DNA of 64,000 nt. Source: Archegozetes longisetosus. Its lineage: Eukaryota; Arthropoda; Arachnida; Sarcoptiformes; Trhypochthoniidae. The notes under the pieces are model-generated. The model did no database searches. It was not told the DNA's origin and was given only the letters and a program-made list of their open reading frames with translations. Positions 33,139 through 45,000 of this stretch are shown here, one piece after another (position 1 is the stretch's first letter; each line of letters begins with the position of its first letter). Position numbers and translations under genes: made by a program. The stretch is from positions 18,540,220 through 18,604,219 of the forward strand of contig JAEMBT020000001.1 of the NCBI GenBank assembly GCA_018873245.2. Direction: 5' to 3'.

Positions 33139-36100
33139 ATGACAGTCAGCTATCAATACGACGTGGCCTCTTCGTCGACTGGAGGATTTTTTAGGCTCCT
33201 TTGGCGATGGAGAGGAAGCATTTGGAAACTTTTGTATAAAGAATTGTTTTTATTCATGGCTATTTATGTTTCGATTGCTCTCACTTATGATTTTTTAATG
33301 CCTGATTACTACAAAAGGTAAGACTCACTACATCTCTAACTCCATTTCATTTTTTGCTCAAATATAGATTATTCAGATTCTGATTAACATTCATATTGAG
33401 ATTAAGATTAAGATTATTTTTGCGCATTTATAACTAGATATTTTCGAAGTATGCAAACCCATAGAGAGCAGTCTTCTAAATATAATAGTATCAGATTTCA
33501 TATACTGTAACTAATTGTGGGCTAAAATAAGATTTGAGCCCTAATGCCAAGGATTTTTCATAAAGTTATTGAAAACGTTTTTTAAGCAAATACTGGTTTC
33601 TCTATCATAATTGCACATCTAATTCAGTTCAGTTTAGCCGAACTTAACCGAATTTAACTGAACTTAACCAAACCCAAACTCAACCGAATTTAACCGGATT
33701 TAACCGATTCTGTATATTGCACAGAATACTAATGCACAGAATATTATTCCAATGAAACGTAATAATGAAGAATCACTTCTATTCTTTAAAATTGTCCGAC
33801 ATTCAAGAATTTCAAACGATATTTGAATTTCTCAAACTACTTGCCAGATAACTACGATTCTTAGGATTGTTAAACCAGATTGTTCCAGAATATGCATAAG
33901 AGATTTGCAATCTTTGTGTTGATTGGATGTAGCAATTTATGATAGAGACTAAATTATGGCTAAAATAAGTCGCACAACGAATTAAGAATTTCTAATTACC
34001 CAAAAAAATCTAGTTTAACAATGAAAAACTTCAAATTGATTGACAAGTACTGATTTTTGAGCCAAGTAATAAAAGTGAAAGAGAAAAATAGTTATGAAAA
34101 TCATCATGAATTAGATGACGTGTTAGAAAGTTACACAACTGGCAAAGATGATGAACCTTCACATTTATAAGGTTCAGACTCCATCACTATTAATCTAATT
34201 TGAGAAGTGAGTTGGTTGAAAAAATTGTCAAAATCTGGATATTAGTAGAAATAGCAAATAGTTTAATAGAAATAGCAAATAATTGAATAGAAATAGCAAA
34301 CAATCGAACAGAAATAGCAAACAGTTGAATAGACGTTAAAAGATTTTATTAGAATGAAAATAATTTGCATGACTAAAATAAGTTACACTAATTTTAAATA
34401 GACTATTATTCTTTAGACATACTCAACAATTTCTATTATTCAGCATATTTTCATTGCTTTACCACTGAAAAGTCAAGTTAACTCGTTTTTCAAATATTTT
34501 GACACTTGTCTACAGATTTAGAATTAATGGATTCCTTAAAACTCAAGACTTGAACTATTGGGAAAAACAACTTAACTAATTGGTTGTTAGGTTAGGCGTT
34601 GATAAAGATTTAAAAGTGCAAACCAATAATAATGATTATTTTAATGAAGCGCTTATTTTACTCTTTATATTGAAAGAAAACTCTTTCTATTAAATGACGT
34701 TAAACTGCACTATATTTAGGCTAGAGATAAGGCATTTTGGAATGAAGTCTGAAAATATTCGGATAATTATTTCTGGTTCACTCTCTTATAATGGATTAGG
34801 ATATACGGATTAAGATTTAAGGATTAAGACTTACGGATTAAGATTTACAGATTAAGATATATGGATTAAGACTTATAGATTAAGATAAAATTAGCTTGAC
34901 AAATATTTATCCAATTTATGTTTAAGTTGAACAGAAATATGAGAGTAATTAAAATAAGATAATGATTTTTAAATTGTATTTTGTTTATAGTACCAAAACA
35001 CATTAAGACTAAAATTAAGTCAACCAGCACACATTTAACTCAATCAACTTTTAGTTAAGTAATAAACTTTGTTTGGAATAGCTTCCAATTTTTCAGTTCT
35101 TCTTCGTCTCAAATGGATATAACCTTTGCTAGTTATCAATGCAGTTAAGTACCAAAAGTTTACTAAACTATCAGTACCACAAGTTTAGTAACTATCACTA
35201 CTACAACCTTACAAGTTATCAATACTACCCTTTGAGATACTTATGACTGATGTCAATATAAATAAATATTTGTATACAATCGTCATAAAGAAGAAAAGCG
35301 GCGACAAGAGAGTAACAACATATAAAAATCTAATTTAAATGTATGTCTAACTAATGGGCTAATTGCCAAATGTAGCTCATAGACAATATATACCAGATTT
35401 AGAATGTTCGGTATTAGTCTATGGTTTTATTAACATTATTTCAAACGTTTACCTTTATCGATCATAACATATCTTATTTTCTTAGTGTTTATTTTGATTC
35501 GCTTATATGTCTAATTATTTCAGGCTTTGTTAGTAGTTCTTTATTCTTGTGGCACAATTAATGCCTGTCTTTGTTTTGAGGGATTCCTCAGATTTACGAC
35601 ATATATATATATATATAGATATATAGATAGTCTTATGACTGACGCACTGAAACACATAAAACTAACCTAATTACGTTGAATTACAGATATTACGAGCGTA
35701 TTGTGATATTTTGTTCAGCATTTGTTGAAATAATTCCACTTTCATTCATACTTGGGTTCTATGTCTCATTTACGGCCACTCGATGGTGGCAACAATACAC
35801 TGCCATTCCATGGCCTGACAAGTGAGTACTAAATCTGTAAGTTTTCATATTCATAAATAGATTCGTCTTCAGGAAGAATTATAAGATTTTTTAGTTGTAT
35901 ATCTTAACGATGATGTTTTCGAAGACATGCATAATAAACTTTGAGAATAAAATTTTATTTTTAGTTAATTTCTTCATTTAAGAAATAGATATTACGATAA
36001 GAGTTTGAGCAAAAAAACAGATATAAGATAGAAAACAAGAATAATTAATTAGAAAAGAAATAAATTATGAGATAGAAGAAGTAAGTGAAAAAATAGTGCA

Positions 36101-39100
36101 AATGTATCATATACATTTTGTTGGCATTTATAGGTTGATGAATATAATAGCGTTATATGTGCCAGGATCTGATGAGACGAGTCGAATACTGAGACGAACA
36201 CTTATGCGATATCTTAATTTGACTTTAGTCCTTGTCTTGCGTTCTATAAGTATTCCTGTCAAAAGACGCTTCCCTACCAAAGACCATCTCATTGAGGCTG
36301 GCTTTATGACTAAGCCTGAACTCGAAATGTACTCCTCTGTTCCTTCTCATGAATTCAATACTTTTTGGATTCCTTGTACTTGGTTTGTCAATCTTTTGCG
36401 TGAAGCTAGGTCTGAGTGTCGAATTACTGATTCTGGTGGGTTGAAGTTGATTATGGAGGTAATCGTCGAACTCAAGTTGACTTGGCTTCGTCAACTATGA
36501 TATAATATTTCTTGAACTTGTTTGATATATTATGCTTTGCATTATTAAGCCTCATCTAATTAATAAAATGTTGCTAAGTTGTTCTGTTCATTCATAATTA
36601 ATTGATAACATAACATTTTTAATAACAAATATGATTACTATGCAAATAATTGGATTATAGGTGAAAGATGAAAATCTTACTGCTATCGAAAGTCTGTACA
36701 ATAAATAGCTGTCAAAATGATTAATTAAAAACTAGCATCAAACTAACAAGAAATATAATTGAAATAATGCTTCTCTTTGACTTAGATTAAAATGAATGTA
36801 ATTAGATTCTAATTGAAACAATCTAATTAGAAATGAAGTGTTATGCAGAATATGAATATTATGCTTAATTGGTAATAACACTACAATGAATTATACTAAC
36901 AGACAGTTTCTAAAATATAAACAGTCAAAAGGATTGCTAGTTAACAAATAATCGACTAATGTCTACTTCAAGTTTGTTCTAAACAAAAAAGCACAATAAC
37001 TTACTATAAATAAACTGATTTACCAATTACATTTAGTTAACTTAACTTTACCTAATTCTTATATCTTTATCTTTCTTATCTCTATATTTCTAAGGAATTC
37101 AATGACTTTAGAAGTAAATGTGGTTTACTTTGGAGCTACGATTGGGTCAGTATACCTCTTGTTTACACTCAGGTAAGATTTGGTTTTTCGATTCTGGTTA
37201 TAAGACTGACATTTGATAACATTCTTCCAACACTTCAATCTGTATCTGATGACAATTCAATCTTCATTTTCTTTATCCAGAACAAATTCTAAATTTATGT
37301 TCAAATTTGTCTACCGATAGTTTACTTTAAACAAAGACTCCAATCAATGGGATATACCAAATAAAACAAATTGTAGTGAAAATTGAGTAACTTCATCAAA
37401 ATGAAGATTGAAAGAGTTGAAGTTAGATATTATTCAACTTACATATATTTGAATTGTCTGTTTTTTAAAGACGACCTAATTGGTGATTAACTAAAGAATA
37501 AAGAAAAAAGCAGTTATATATATATATAAATAAATCAATTACTACATTAGAGTACTTCCGCTTTCAAACTTAGCTCTCAACAGTCCTATAGTTTAGAACA
37601 ACTAAGAATGTCTAAGTAGATGATAGTGAGAGTGTTTCTGGCAGAAGAGCAATCGTTCAGAAGTGAAAATGACATGTTAGAGTCACTGGATTCACTTTTC
37701 TGGTTACTACATCACTACTGAAATATAATACTAATTAGTAGTTTAAAGATTAAAAATATCATAAAACACAACTTTGAAATTAATCTAAAAGTCAATGGTT
37801 GGAAAGACGCTTCTATAGGAATGGAATGCACTATAAATAACTTTTTATTTAGAAGCTTATTCTATTCAGTCTATTCAGCTTAGGCTCAGTTTAGGCTCAG
37901 TATTCAGCTCAGGCTCAGTATTCAGCTCAGGCTCACTCTATTCAACCCAAACTTAATCTACTTTCAACAGTAACTTATTCTATAAATGAAGAATAATTAT
38001 CTAAAATAGATTGAGAAAAAACTAAAATTATCTTATAATAAATATTTGGTTTAATCCTTTAAAAGGTGGTGACACTTTCAACACAAGCATTTTTCCTAGC
38101 ATCGCTTTTGGGTCGACAACATATAAACCCTCCGGCAAGTGATAAGATCATAGAACATCAATACGGAGAATATTACATTCCCATATTCACTTTATTACAA
38201 TTCATTCTCTATATGGGTTTACTTAAGGTATTGCTTCTATCTATTACTGTTCACTTTCACTATAATCTTTAATATATACACTAGAATTTAGTTGATTATA
38301 GCCGTAGTTCATTATATCGGGTATAGTGTGCGTAGTCTACGAACCGAATAAATTTTTTGAATGTGTATTTGTTCGTGATTCACTATACCCGACTTCATTA
38401 TAGAAAGAATCGACTCTATTTGCACTAACAACATTAAACTTACCAATAGTTAGGCGAACAACTCATCAACCCTTTCGGTGATGATGATGAAGACTTTGAA
38501 CTCAATTGGATAATTGATCGTCATGTGAAAGTCTCATTTCTTGGAGTGGATATACTGAACGCAGACCCGCCGCCTCTTATGAAAGATAATTATTTCGATG
38601 AAATGGATATAAAGCTTCCATACACTCAAGCGGCTGTTGCTCATAAAGTAAAGACATATAGAGGATCAGTGGCTGCCTTTCAGTAAACCAAATTCTTCCC
38701 AATCATGTCTCATTCATCACTCAATCTTCTCTCTTCTTTCATAGTGTTCCCACTGAAAAACATGGTTTAGTCATACCAGAATTTGAAGATGAAGACGAGA
38801 ATCAGTCTGACAATGAGGAAGCTTCAACTGTTCAAAGCAGTCAACAGAACTCAATGCGATCTTCGGTGTGGAATGTGTTTACAAAAAAGAATAAATTGAC
38901 GGAAAGTCAAAGTATCCCATCATTTGATTCAGAAACAATGGTAGAGAGTGGATTGAATCCATTGTGGGAGGGATCAGTTGGTTCGATAGATACCCAAAAG
39001 ACAGAAACGACAACAGTGACAACGGGATACGGGACTGATAGGAGTTCTCAAGGTATCAGGGGGTAAGATATTGGCCCCGAATTACATTTGACACACAAAT

Positions 39101-40734
39101 CCTATAACTTAACCCATTTGACATTGAAACGCACGATTACTAACATTCGTTACACCACTAACCATTCATTTCACTAATTTTATTATTGAATCTATTTTCG
39201 TTATTCTTCACCACCATTTTTATTATTTATTTGTTTAGTTCCACATTTAGGTTATTTGGATTTACTTTTCTCTATTATGACCAAATAATTTGCATTGAAA
39301 TATGAATATTTGCTAAAAAAGTTTCATTTTAGGAAGAATGAAGACTCAAAGAGCAAAGAATTTGTTGTTACAATGCCAACAGACTTGCCTGCAGGTGAAG
39401 CTGGAGCCGGAGCAGATCCCGACACGCCGACCTCATCGATTGACGTGCCATTGCTTTACCGAGAGCTTAGTAGCCATGCTCCGACACCTTTTCGAAAAAA
39501 TAGCTGTTCTCTTCAATCGAGTCCGAGGCAGTCAAGAGACTCAAGTGGACCACAAAAAACTAAATCTCAGTCAGTCCAGCAAATTATAGGTGAAAAGGTT
39601 ATCGATGTTATACACGTTCGTCGGTCTCATAGCACTGCTAACAGAATTAAACTGCCCAAATCCATGTTCAAAGGCTCCAGAGTTGCTGACCCTAAGTTGA
39701 AAATCAAACCTTTCCGGTCAAGGGTCACTTTTAGTGAAGACACTAAGACTGAAGATAAACAACAGTTAGATAAACTTTATTACTATACGGAATATAATTT
39801 TCCTCAATCACTAACTGATAATTCAAATTCGGATGTGAGTGAAATTTTAGATATTGATCAGAGAGGAGTACCACCAAAGCGCGCAACTACACATCTTGTC
39901 GTAGAAATACCAGATTTGATCGATAGAAAAAATGGTAATGCTGTCAGACGTCAATCACTGGACCCTTCAAAGATTATTATACCAGAAGCTACGACTTCTC
40001 AAGAAGATGAAAAATGGCTTCATCATCAAAGTCTGCCTAACATACAGGAAGGGCAGGAAGAAGAACCTCACAATGAACTCATTGTTCAAACTTCTCCCAG
40101 TCTTGCTAGGAAAATTTCTGTCAGGAGACACACTTCTGATCGGACAACTGAAAGGAGAAGAAGTTTTAAGAGGCAAGCTAATAGTTTGGAACCAGATCAA
40201 GAACCAGAATCAGACCCGCAACCAGTACCTGAACCAGAACCAGAACTAGTATCAGAATCAGAGTCTACTGAAGATAATGATAAACGACAGGAAAAGACCA
40301 AATATGATCTGAATTATAAGAAAAAACGAAAAGAGTTCAAACCTCGACAGTCATCGACAGAAAGCGATACAGGAAGTTATCACACGGCATCTTCATTCTT
40401 AATGCAAATATCGGAAGATTCAGAAGACGTGCCTGAAACACAGAAAACTTCCAGCATTTCTAACTCTTCCATCGATTCATACACATCAGCAATGGATGAG
40501 CCAAAAGGATATGAAATTGATTTATTAGATCCTAATATGGGTGAAAATGTACCCAAAATCAGAGTGACTCAATCGACACCATCTATAACTTCATTGTCAT
40601 CAGACGAACAGAGTCTTTATAAAGAGAAAGAAAATCATGAAAATCAGAGTCAACAAAGTTTCACTAATCAAGATAATGTCCCAAAAATAAGCCCAGAACC
40701 AACTGTTTCTCAACATCTATTAGAAAATACGTAG
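33139..40734 (+). CDS. Best: Bestrophin, calcium-activated chloride channel
   Basis: Pentameric Ca2+-gated anion channel. Eight in-phase exons: 33139-33317, 35687-35821, 36134-36458, 37095-37172, 38066-38227, 38450-38682, 38745-39062, 39333-40734; about 943 aa. The first ~370 residues are the conserved channel: start [23 protein letters not shown], the neck residues Ile76, Phe80 and Phe84 within [11 protein letters not shown] (same numbering as human BEST1), [33 protein letters not shown], and the Ca2+-clasp segment [15 protein letters not shown] with the acidic run at 304-308. The remaining ~570 residues are a long, Ser/Glu/Pro-rich, probably disordered tail with Arg-rich phosphorylation-type sites. 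The frame is open upstream of 33139 but only from a TTG, so this ATG is taken. Introns over 600 bp (33318-35686, 36459-37094, 37173-38065) hold minisatellites but no other gene. Confidence 0.94.
33622..33706. repeat. AACCGAATTT short-period repeat
   Basis: About eight degenerate copies of a 10-11-nt unit (AACCGAATTT / AACTGAACTT) in bestrophin intron 1. It gives a locally TTAA/CCG-rich stretch. Confidence 0.7.
34238..34335. repeat. 23-nt minisatellite
   Basis: Four to five copies of a roughly 23-nt unit with core AATAGAAATAGCAAATAATT in bestrophin intron 1. Confidence 0.75.
34790..34886. repeat. 15-16-nt minisatellite
   Basis: About six copies of a GGATTAAGACTTA-type unit in bestrophin intron 1. 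Confidence 0.75.
37861..37945. repeat. Roughly 19-nt minisatellite
   Basis: Direct repeats around the core TTCAGCTCAGGCTCAGTA in bestrophin intron 4, just upstream of exon 5. Confidence 0.7.
38289..38415. mobile_element. Fold-back element, possible relative of the 20793 MITE
   Basis: Inverted arms TCGGGTATAGTG (left, near 38328) and CACTATACCCGA (right, near 38382) are perfect over 12 bp and extend imperfectly outward. The right end read on the minus strand (TAGAGTCGATTCTTTCTATA then ATGAA) resembles the left end of the element at 20793. It lies within bestrophin intron 5 (38228-38449). The family assignment is tentative. Confidence 0.4.
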
Positions 40735-41293
40735 ATTCAGAAGATTTTGAAGATTTTAATTTAACTGACAGATCGATTGACTTAGTGTTTGATGATTTTC
40801 TGCCAACTGAGTCAATTAAAAACTTTATTGGAATGAACCAAATCAGTAATCAAAATATATATGAAGTAAACGATTGAATGAAAGCTAAGTTCATTTGAAT
40901 AGTATGAACAAAATAGTTGGACTTTGATTCTAAAGACGATCATTCAGACTGAGGAAAGCTTTATGAGACGAATATTCTGATTCCAAAAAGGATATTCTGA
41001 TTCAAAAGAACATTCTGATTCAGATATAAATATTCTAATTCAGAAATGAACTACAGATACGAAACCAACTTTTAACAAGAATCAACTCAATCACTGAATC
41101 GGATATCGAAGCTTGAATTGTTTGGACGGGTAACTATTTCGATTACAGCCATTCTATTGGTTTTATTTTATGGCCTGAATTAAATCAATCTTGAAATGTT
41201 TTTCAATAATTTTGTTAAATCATTAAAGATTCAGAATTGGGAATCATTAAAGTGTTTAATTGAAAAATTTTGTTTTTCATACTTTATTACGTA

Positions 41294-41367
41294 GTTGAGT
41301 TAGTGCTATAGAGTCCTATCTCTAATTCAAATAATATTACAGATAGAATTTATAGCACTGACCCAAC
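41294..41367 (+). ncRNA. Candidate pre-miRNA-like hairpin
   Basis: Arms 41294-41321 and 41341-41367 pair over about 27 positions, with one A:C mismatch, one G:A mismatch, one bulge and two G:U pairs. The loop is about 19 nt. Total length is 74 nt, the size of an animal pre-miRNA. The 5' arm contains GTTAGTGCTATAGAG and the 3' arm TTTATAGCACTGACC. I recognise no known miRNA. A short fold-back transposon is the main alternative. Confidence 0.35.
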
Positions 41368-41947
41368 CACATGTTCTCGTTTAAGTTTAAGATGTTTTAG
41401 ATTTTCATAATTCTGTATTAGTATTTATATAACCAAAAGTTATTCAATTAGGATTATTGCAATTTCTTCTATAGTTCTTAAACCTTCAGTGCACAAACAC
41501 TTCGTTCATATATTATGTAATTCACTATCAGTTCTGAAAAAAAAAACACAAAACCAATTGAGTGGAAATTTATAAGATTGGAAATTGAAGTCTTGTCGAA
41601 GTAAATACAACTACTGTTGAATGGAAAAGTAGAAAATAGAATGCATAGAGTTATTAATACTAGACTTTAGCCTTAAATCGACGTACTCAAGTTTGATAGC
41701 CAAACATAATAGTTCAGTATTAGATATAACTATATCAAATATACTCAAATCTTTCATACTCTTTCCTTCAACTGATACATGTTTTTATTGGAGAAGTTAA
41801 GTCTGGCGTGATTCTAAACCCCACTACAACAATTATCTTGAATATTTGTATAAGTGATTTGACCTTACGCACAAGCAATTTCATCTCACGCACAAGTGAT
41901 TTGACTTTTTAGCTTCAAAGTCATCACAATTGGACTGTCAATAAACG

Positions 41948-41998
41948 TTATCAAAATCAGAATATCAATATTTTGATAATACCAATCATATATAAATA
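41948..41998 (+). promoter_or_regulatory. Palindrome and TATA box upstream of alpha-mannosidase
   Basis: A perfect 10-bp inverted repeat, TTATCAAAAT (41948-41957) and ATTTTGATAA (41970-41979), is followed 10 nt later by TATATAAATA (41989-41998). The start codon lies 60 nt after the TATA box, leaving a plausible short 5' UTR. Function is inferred from position and sequence only. Confidence 0.45.
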
Positions 41999-42057
41999 CA
42001 AACTTCTCAACAAATAACTTAGCCTTTCCTTTGTTTCAATTCAACTTTCCGTACAAT

Positions 42058-45000
42058 ATGTCTTTACTACTTCGTTTAGTTTTGGTCAGCGTTCTCACTA
42101 TAACTTCCATCTTTTCTTATCCATTAAACTCATTAAATGATGAACCATTAACTAAATGTGATTACAGTAATTGTCCAAAACCAGATCCTACTAAGTTGAA
42201 CATACATTTGGTGCCTCACACTCACGATGATGTCGGTTGGCTAAAGACCGTTGATCAATACTTTTATGGCACTAACGCTAACATTCAAAAAGCTGGTGTT
42301 CAGTATATCATTGATTCTGCAGTTAATTCACTTCTTCAAAATGAAAATAGAAGATTCATTTATGTGGAAACTGCATTCTTCTGGAAGTGGTGGAAAGAAC
42401 AAGAGCCTGTGCTTAGAGAAGCAGTTAAAGAACTTGTTGCTAACGGTATGACTCAATCTTAGAAATATCAATAGTTTGATAGATTGAACTTAACTTTTTA
42501 TTTAATTATTCCTATACCTCAGTCATTGGTAAAGAACTTTATGCTTAAGAGCTTTACGCTTAAGAACTTCACGCTTAAGAACTTCATGCCTAAAAACTTT
42601 ACGCTTAAGAACTTCACGCTTAAAAACGTTTTCCAATCTTTGTTTAAAGTTTGAAAGAGTGCCAAATGTTAAGGCAATAAGAGCTTATTATTTGTGTTAC
42701 TTTAATAGAATAAACTGTTAAATTAGTTTATAAATGAACAAAGCCCTTTCAAATCTAAACCAATTTATCTGTTTTTAAGACATCCAAATTAGTCTATAAT
42801 TCGATGATTTCTCATTTCGGCGAACGCCATTTCACCGAATGCCGTTTCACCGAACGCCATTTCGCCGAATACCGTTTAGCTGAATATACATACAGGCGTA
42901 CCTATCTATAAAAATTTCTTTTCTATAAGCGAACCTAATTGTGATAACTATTATTTGCGAATAACAGCCAAAAATATTTAAATCAAACAAAAACGCAATG
43001 AAGTATTGTAATGAGGTATTAGCAATATATAGATTGATTGAATAGATAATGATTTTAAGGGAATGTTAGCATCCTTCATAGCCTACTATAAATGAGTTGC
43101 AGCACATTTTTTGCTTTGCAGAACAGTGCCGTAGCCAGGAATCAAACTAAGTAGGACAGAATTCAATATTTCAACAAAATACTACAAAGTTTGAGCTTGG
43201 ATTAGGATATTTTTATTGTTTATATTATTTTTAAGTTAATTAATCTCTGTATATACTCGAAAGAAAGAGATCAATTTTAAGATTTTTTGGTAAACACCTA
43301 GATTTTTGAAAGCTTCGAAAATGCTTCTCTCAAATTAAGTTACCGTTGTTATAAAATCAAAATTTTATTTCACGAGATACAAGATTTATGTCTCTCGATA
43401 CGGGAAAAGCTTATAGATAGGGTATGGCATTCGGCGAAATGCAATTCAGCGAATTGAAGATCGACGAAATGGATATAATCGAAAATTGTTTTAAGTTGAC
43501 CTGAATTCCTGTTATCAAGTCTTAAAAGCTAGATACGATGAAAGATCAATAATGGAATATTTTGATTTACAATCCCGTGATTTATTTTCACTAAATCTTC
43601 TTATCATTCAAATTAAATTATCAGTAGGAAAACCCAAATAAACAATTGAATTGTCAGTTAACTTATGATCTATAGAAATAGAGTTTTGAGAAATATTCTA
43701 TCGTTAATTTTGACTATATCATAGATACATCTCATAATAAAATTATGCAACTATGAAAACACTTTTCAACTGTTAAGATAAAAGTATATGGTTATTTGTA
43801 ATGCGTAATCTTAATCAATTAGCTCAAAGGTCAAGATATTGAATAAAGTTTGATTGTTATGTCATCGAAGGGTTTAGATAGATATTTTAAAACTGATTCG
43901 ATACTTGATGAAAGATTAATTTGAAATTATATTATGGCTTAAGGTCGTCTTGAATTTATAAGTGGCGGATGGAGTATGAATGATGAGGCAGCTGCTCATT
44001 ATAATTCTATTGTCGATGAAATGACATGGGGTTTCAGAAGACTGCAAGATCAGTTTGGCAAATGTGGTGTTCCTAAGATTGGTTGGCAAATTGACCCTTT
44101 TGGACATTCCAGAGAACAAGCTAATCTTTTTGCCCATATGAATTTTGATGGACTTTTCTTTGCTCGTTTGGATTATGAGGATAGAGACAAACGAAGAAGT
44201 AATAAGACTCTTGAGCTTGTCTGGAAAGCTAGTGACGATTTGGGCAAATCTTCTGATTTGTTTACTGGTGCTATGGATATGGGATATGGTATTTATCAAT
44301 TTCAATACTTTTCAATTTTGTCAAATCTGATCTCATGTCTTCATTCTATTGTCTTCATGTTTATTGATTATTATTAATAAATTTTTCAATGATCAGGTCC
44401 GCCTCCAAGTTTTTGTTGGGACTTGGTTGGATGCGATGACGATCCGTTCATTGATGATCCAGAATCAGAAGACTATAACGTGGATAAAATAGTAGATCGA
44501 TTCTTAACTTACGCTAAAGACTATTCACAACATTACGCAACAAATAATTTATTATTTCCCATGGGAACTGATTTCCAGTACCAGGACGCGCATGCCTGGT
44601 TCAAGAATATGGACAAATTGGTTAAATATGTAAATGCCAGACAAGCTAAAGGAAGTAATGTCAATGTCTTCTATTCAACTCCATCCTGTTATCTCCATGC
44701 AGTCCATCAGTCAAACCAAACTTTTACCACTAAAACCGATGACTTCTTCCCCTATGGATCAGATCCCCATTCTTATTGGACTGGATATTTCACGAGTAGA
44801 CCAGCCATCAAGAGATACGAAAGAGTTGGTAATAACTTCTTACAAGTCTGTAAACAAATCGATGTTTTGGCTCAACTTAAAGGAAAACTTGATAATGACA
44901 TAAGTGTTCTGAGAGAAGCGATGGGTATTTTACAACATCATGACGCAGTGTCTGGAACTGAGAAACAACATGTGGCCAACAATTATGCGCTCAAATTATC

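Larger units (their letters stand above)
40735..42057. other. Intergenic between bestrophin and alpha-mannosidase
   Basis: 1.3 kb without a coding gene. It starts with the bestrophin 3' UTR and includes ATTCTGATTCA-type repeats at about 40970-41050, a strong 74-nt hairpin at 41294-41367, paired CGCACAAG-containing repeats near 41865-41905, and the palindrome and TATA box of the alpha-mannosidase promoter. Confidence 0.55.
42446..43943 (+). other. Alpha-mannosidase intron 1 (1.5 kb)
   Basis: Between AACG|gtatga and cttaag|GTCGTC. It contains a 15-nt minisatellite (42539-42626) and a decayed element with inverted 15-nt repeats (42813-43472). No second gene is seen. Confidence 0.75.
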
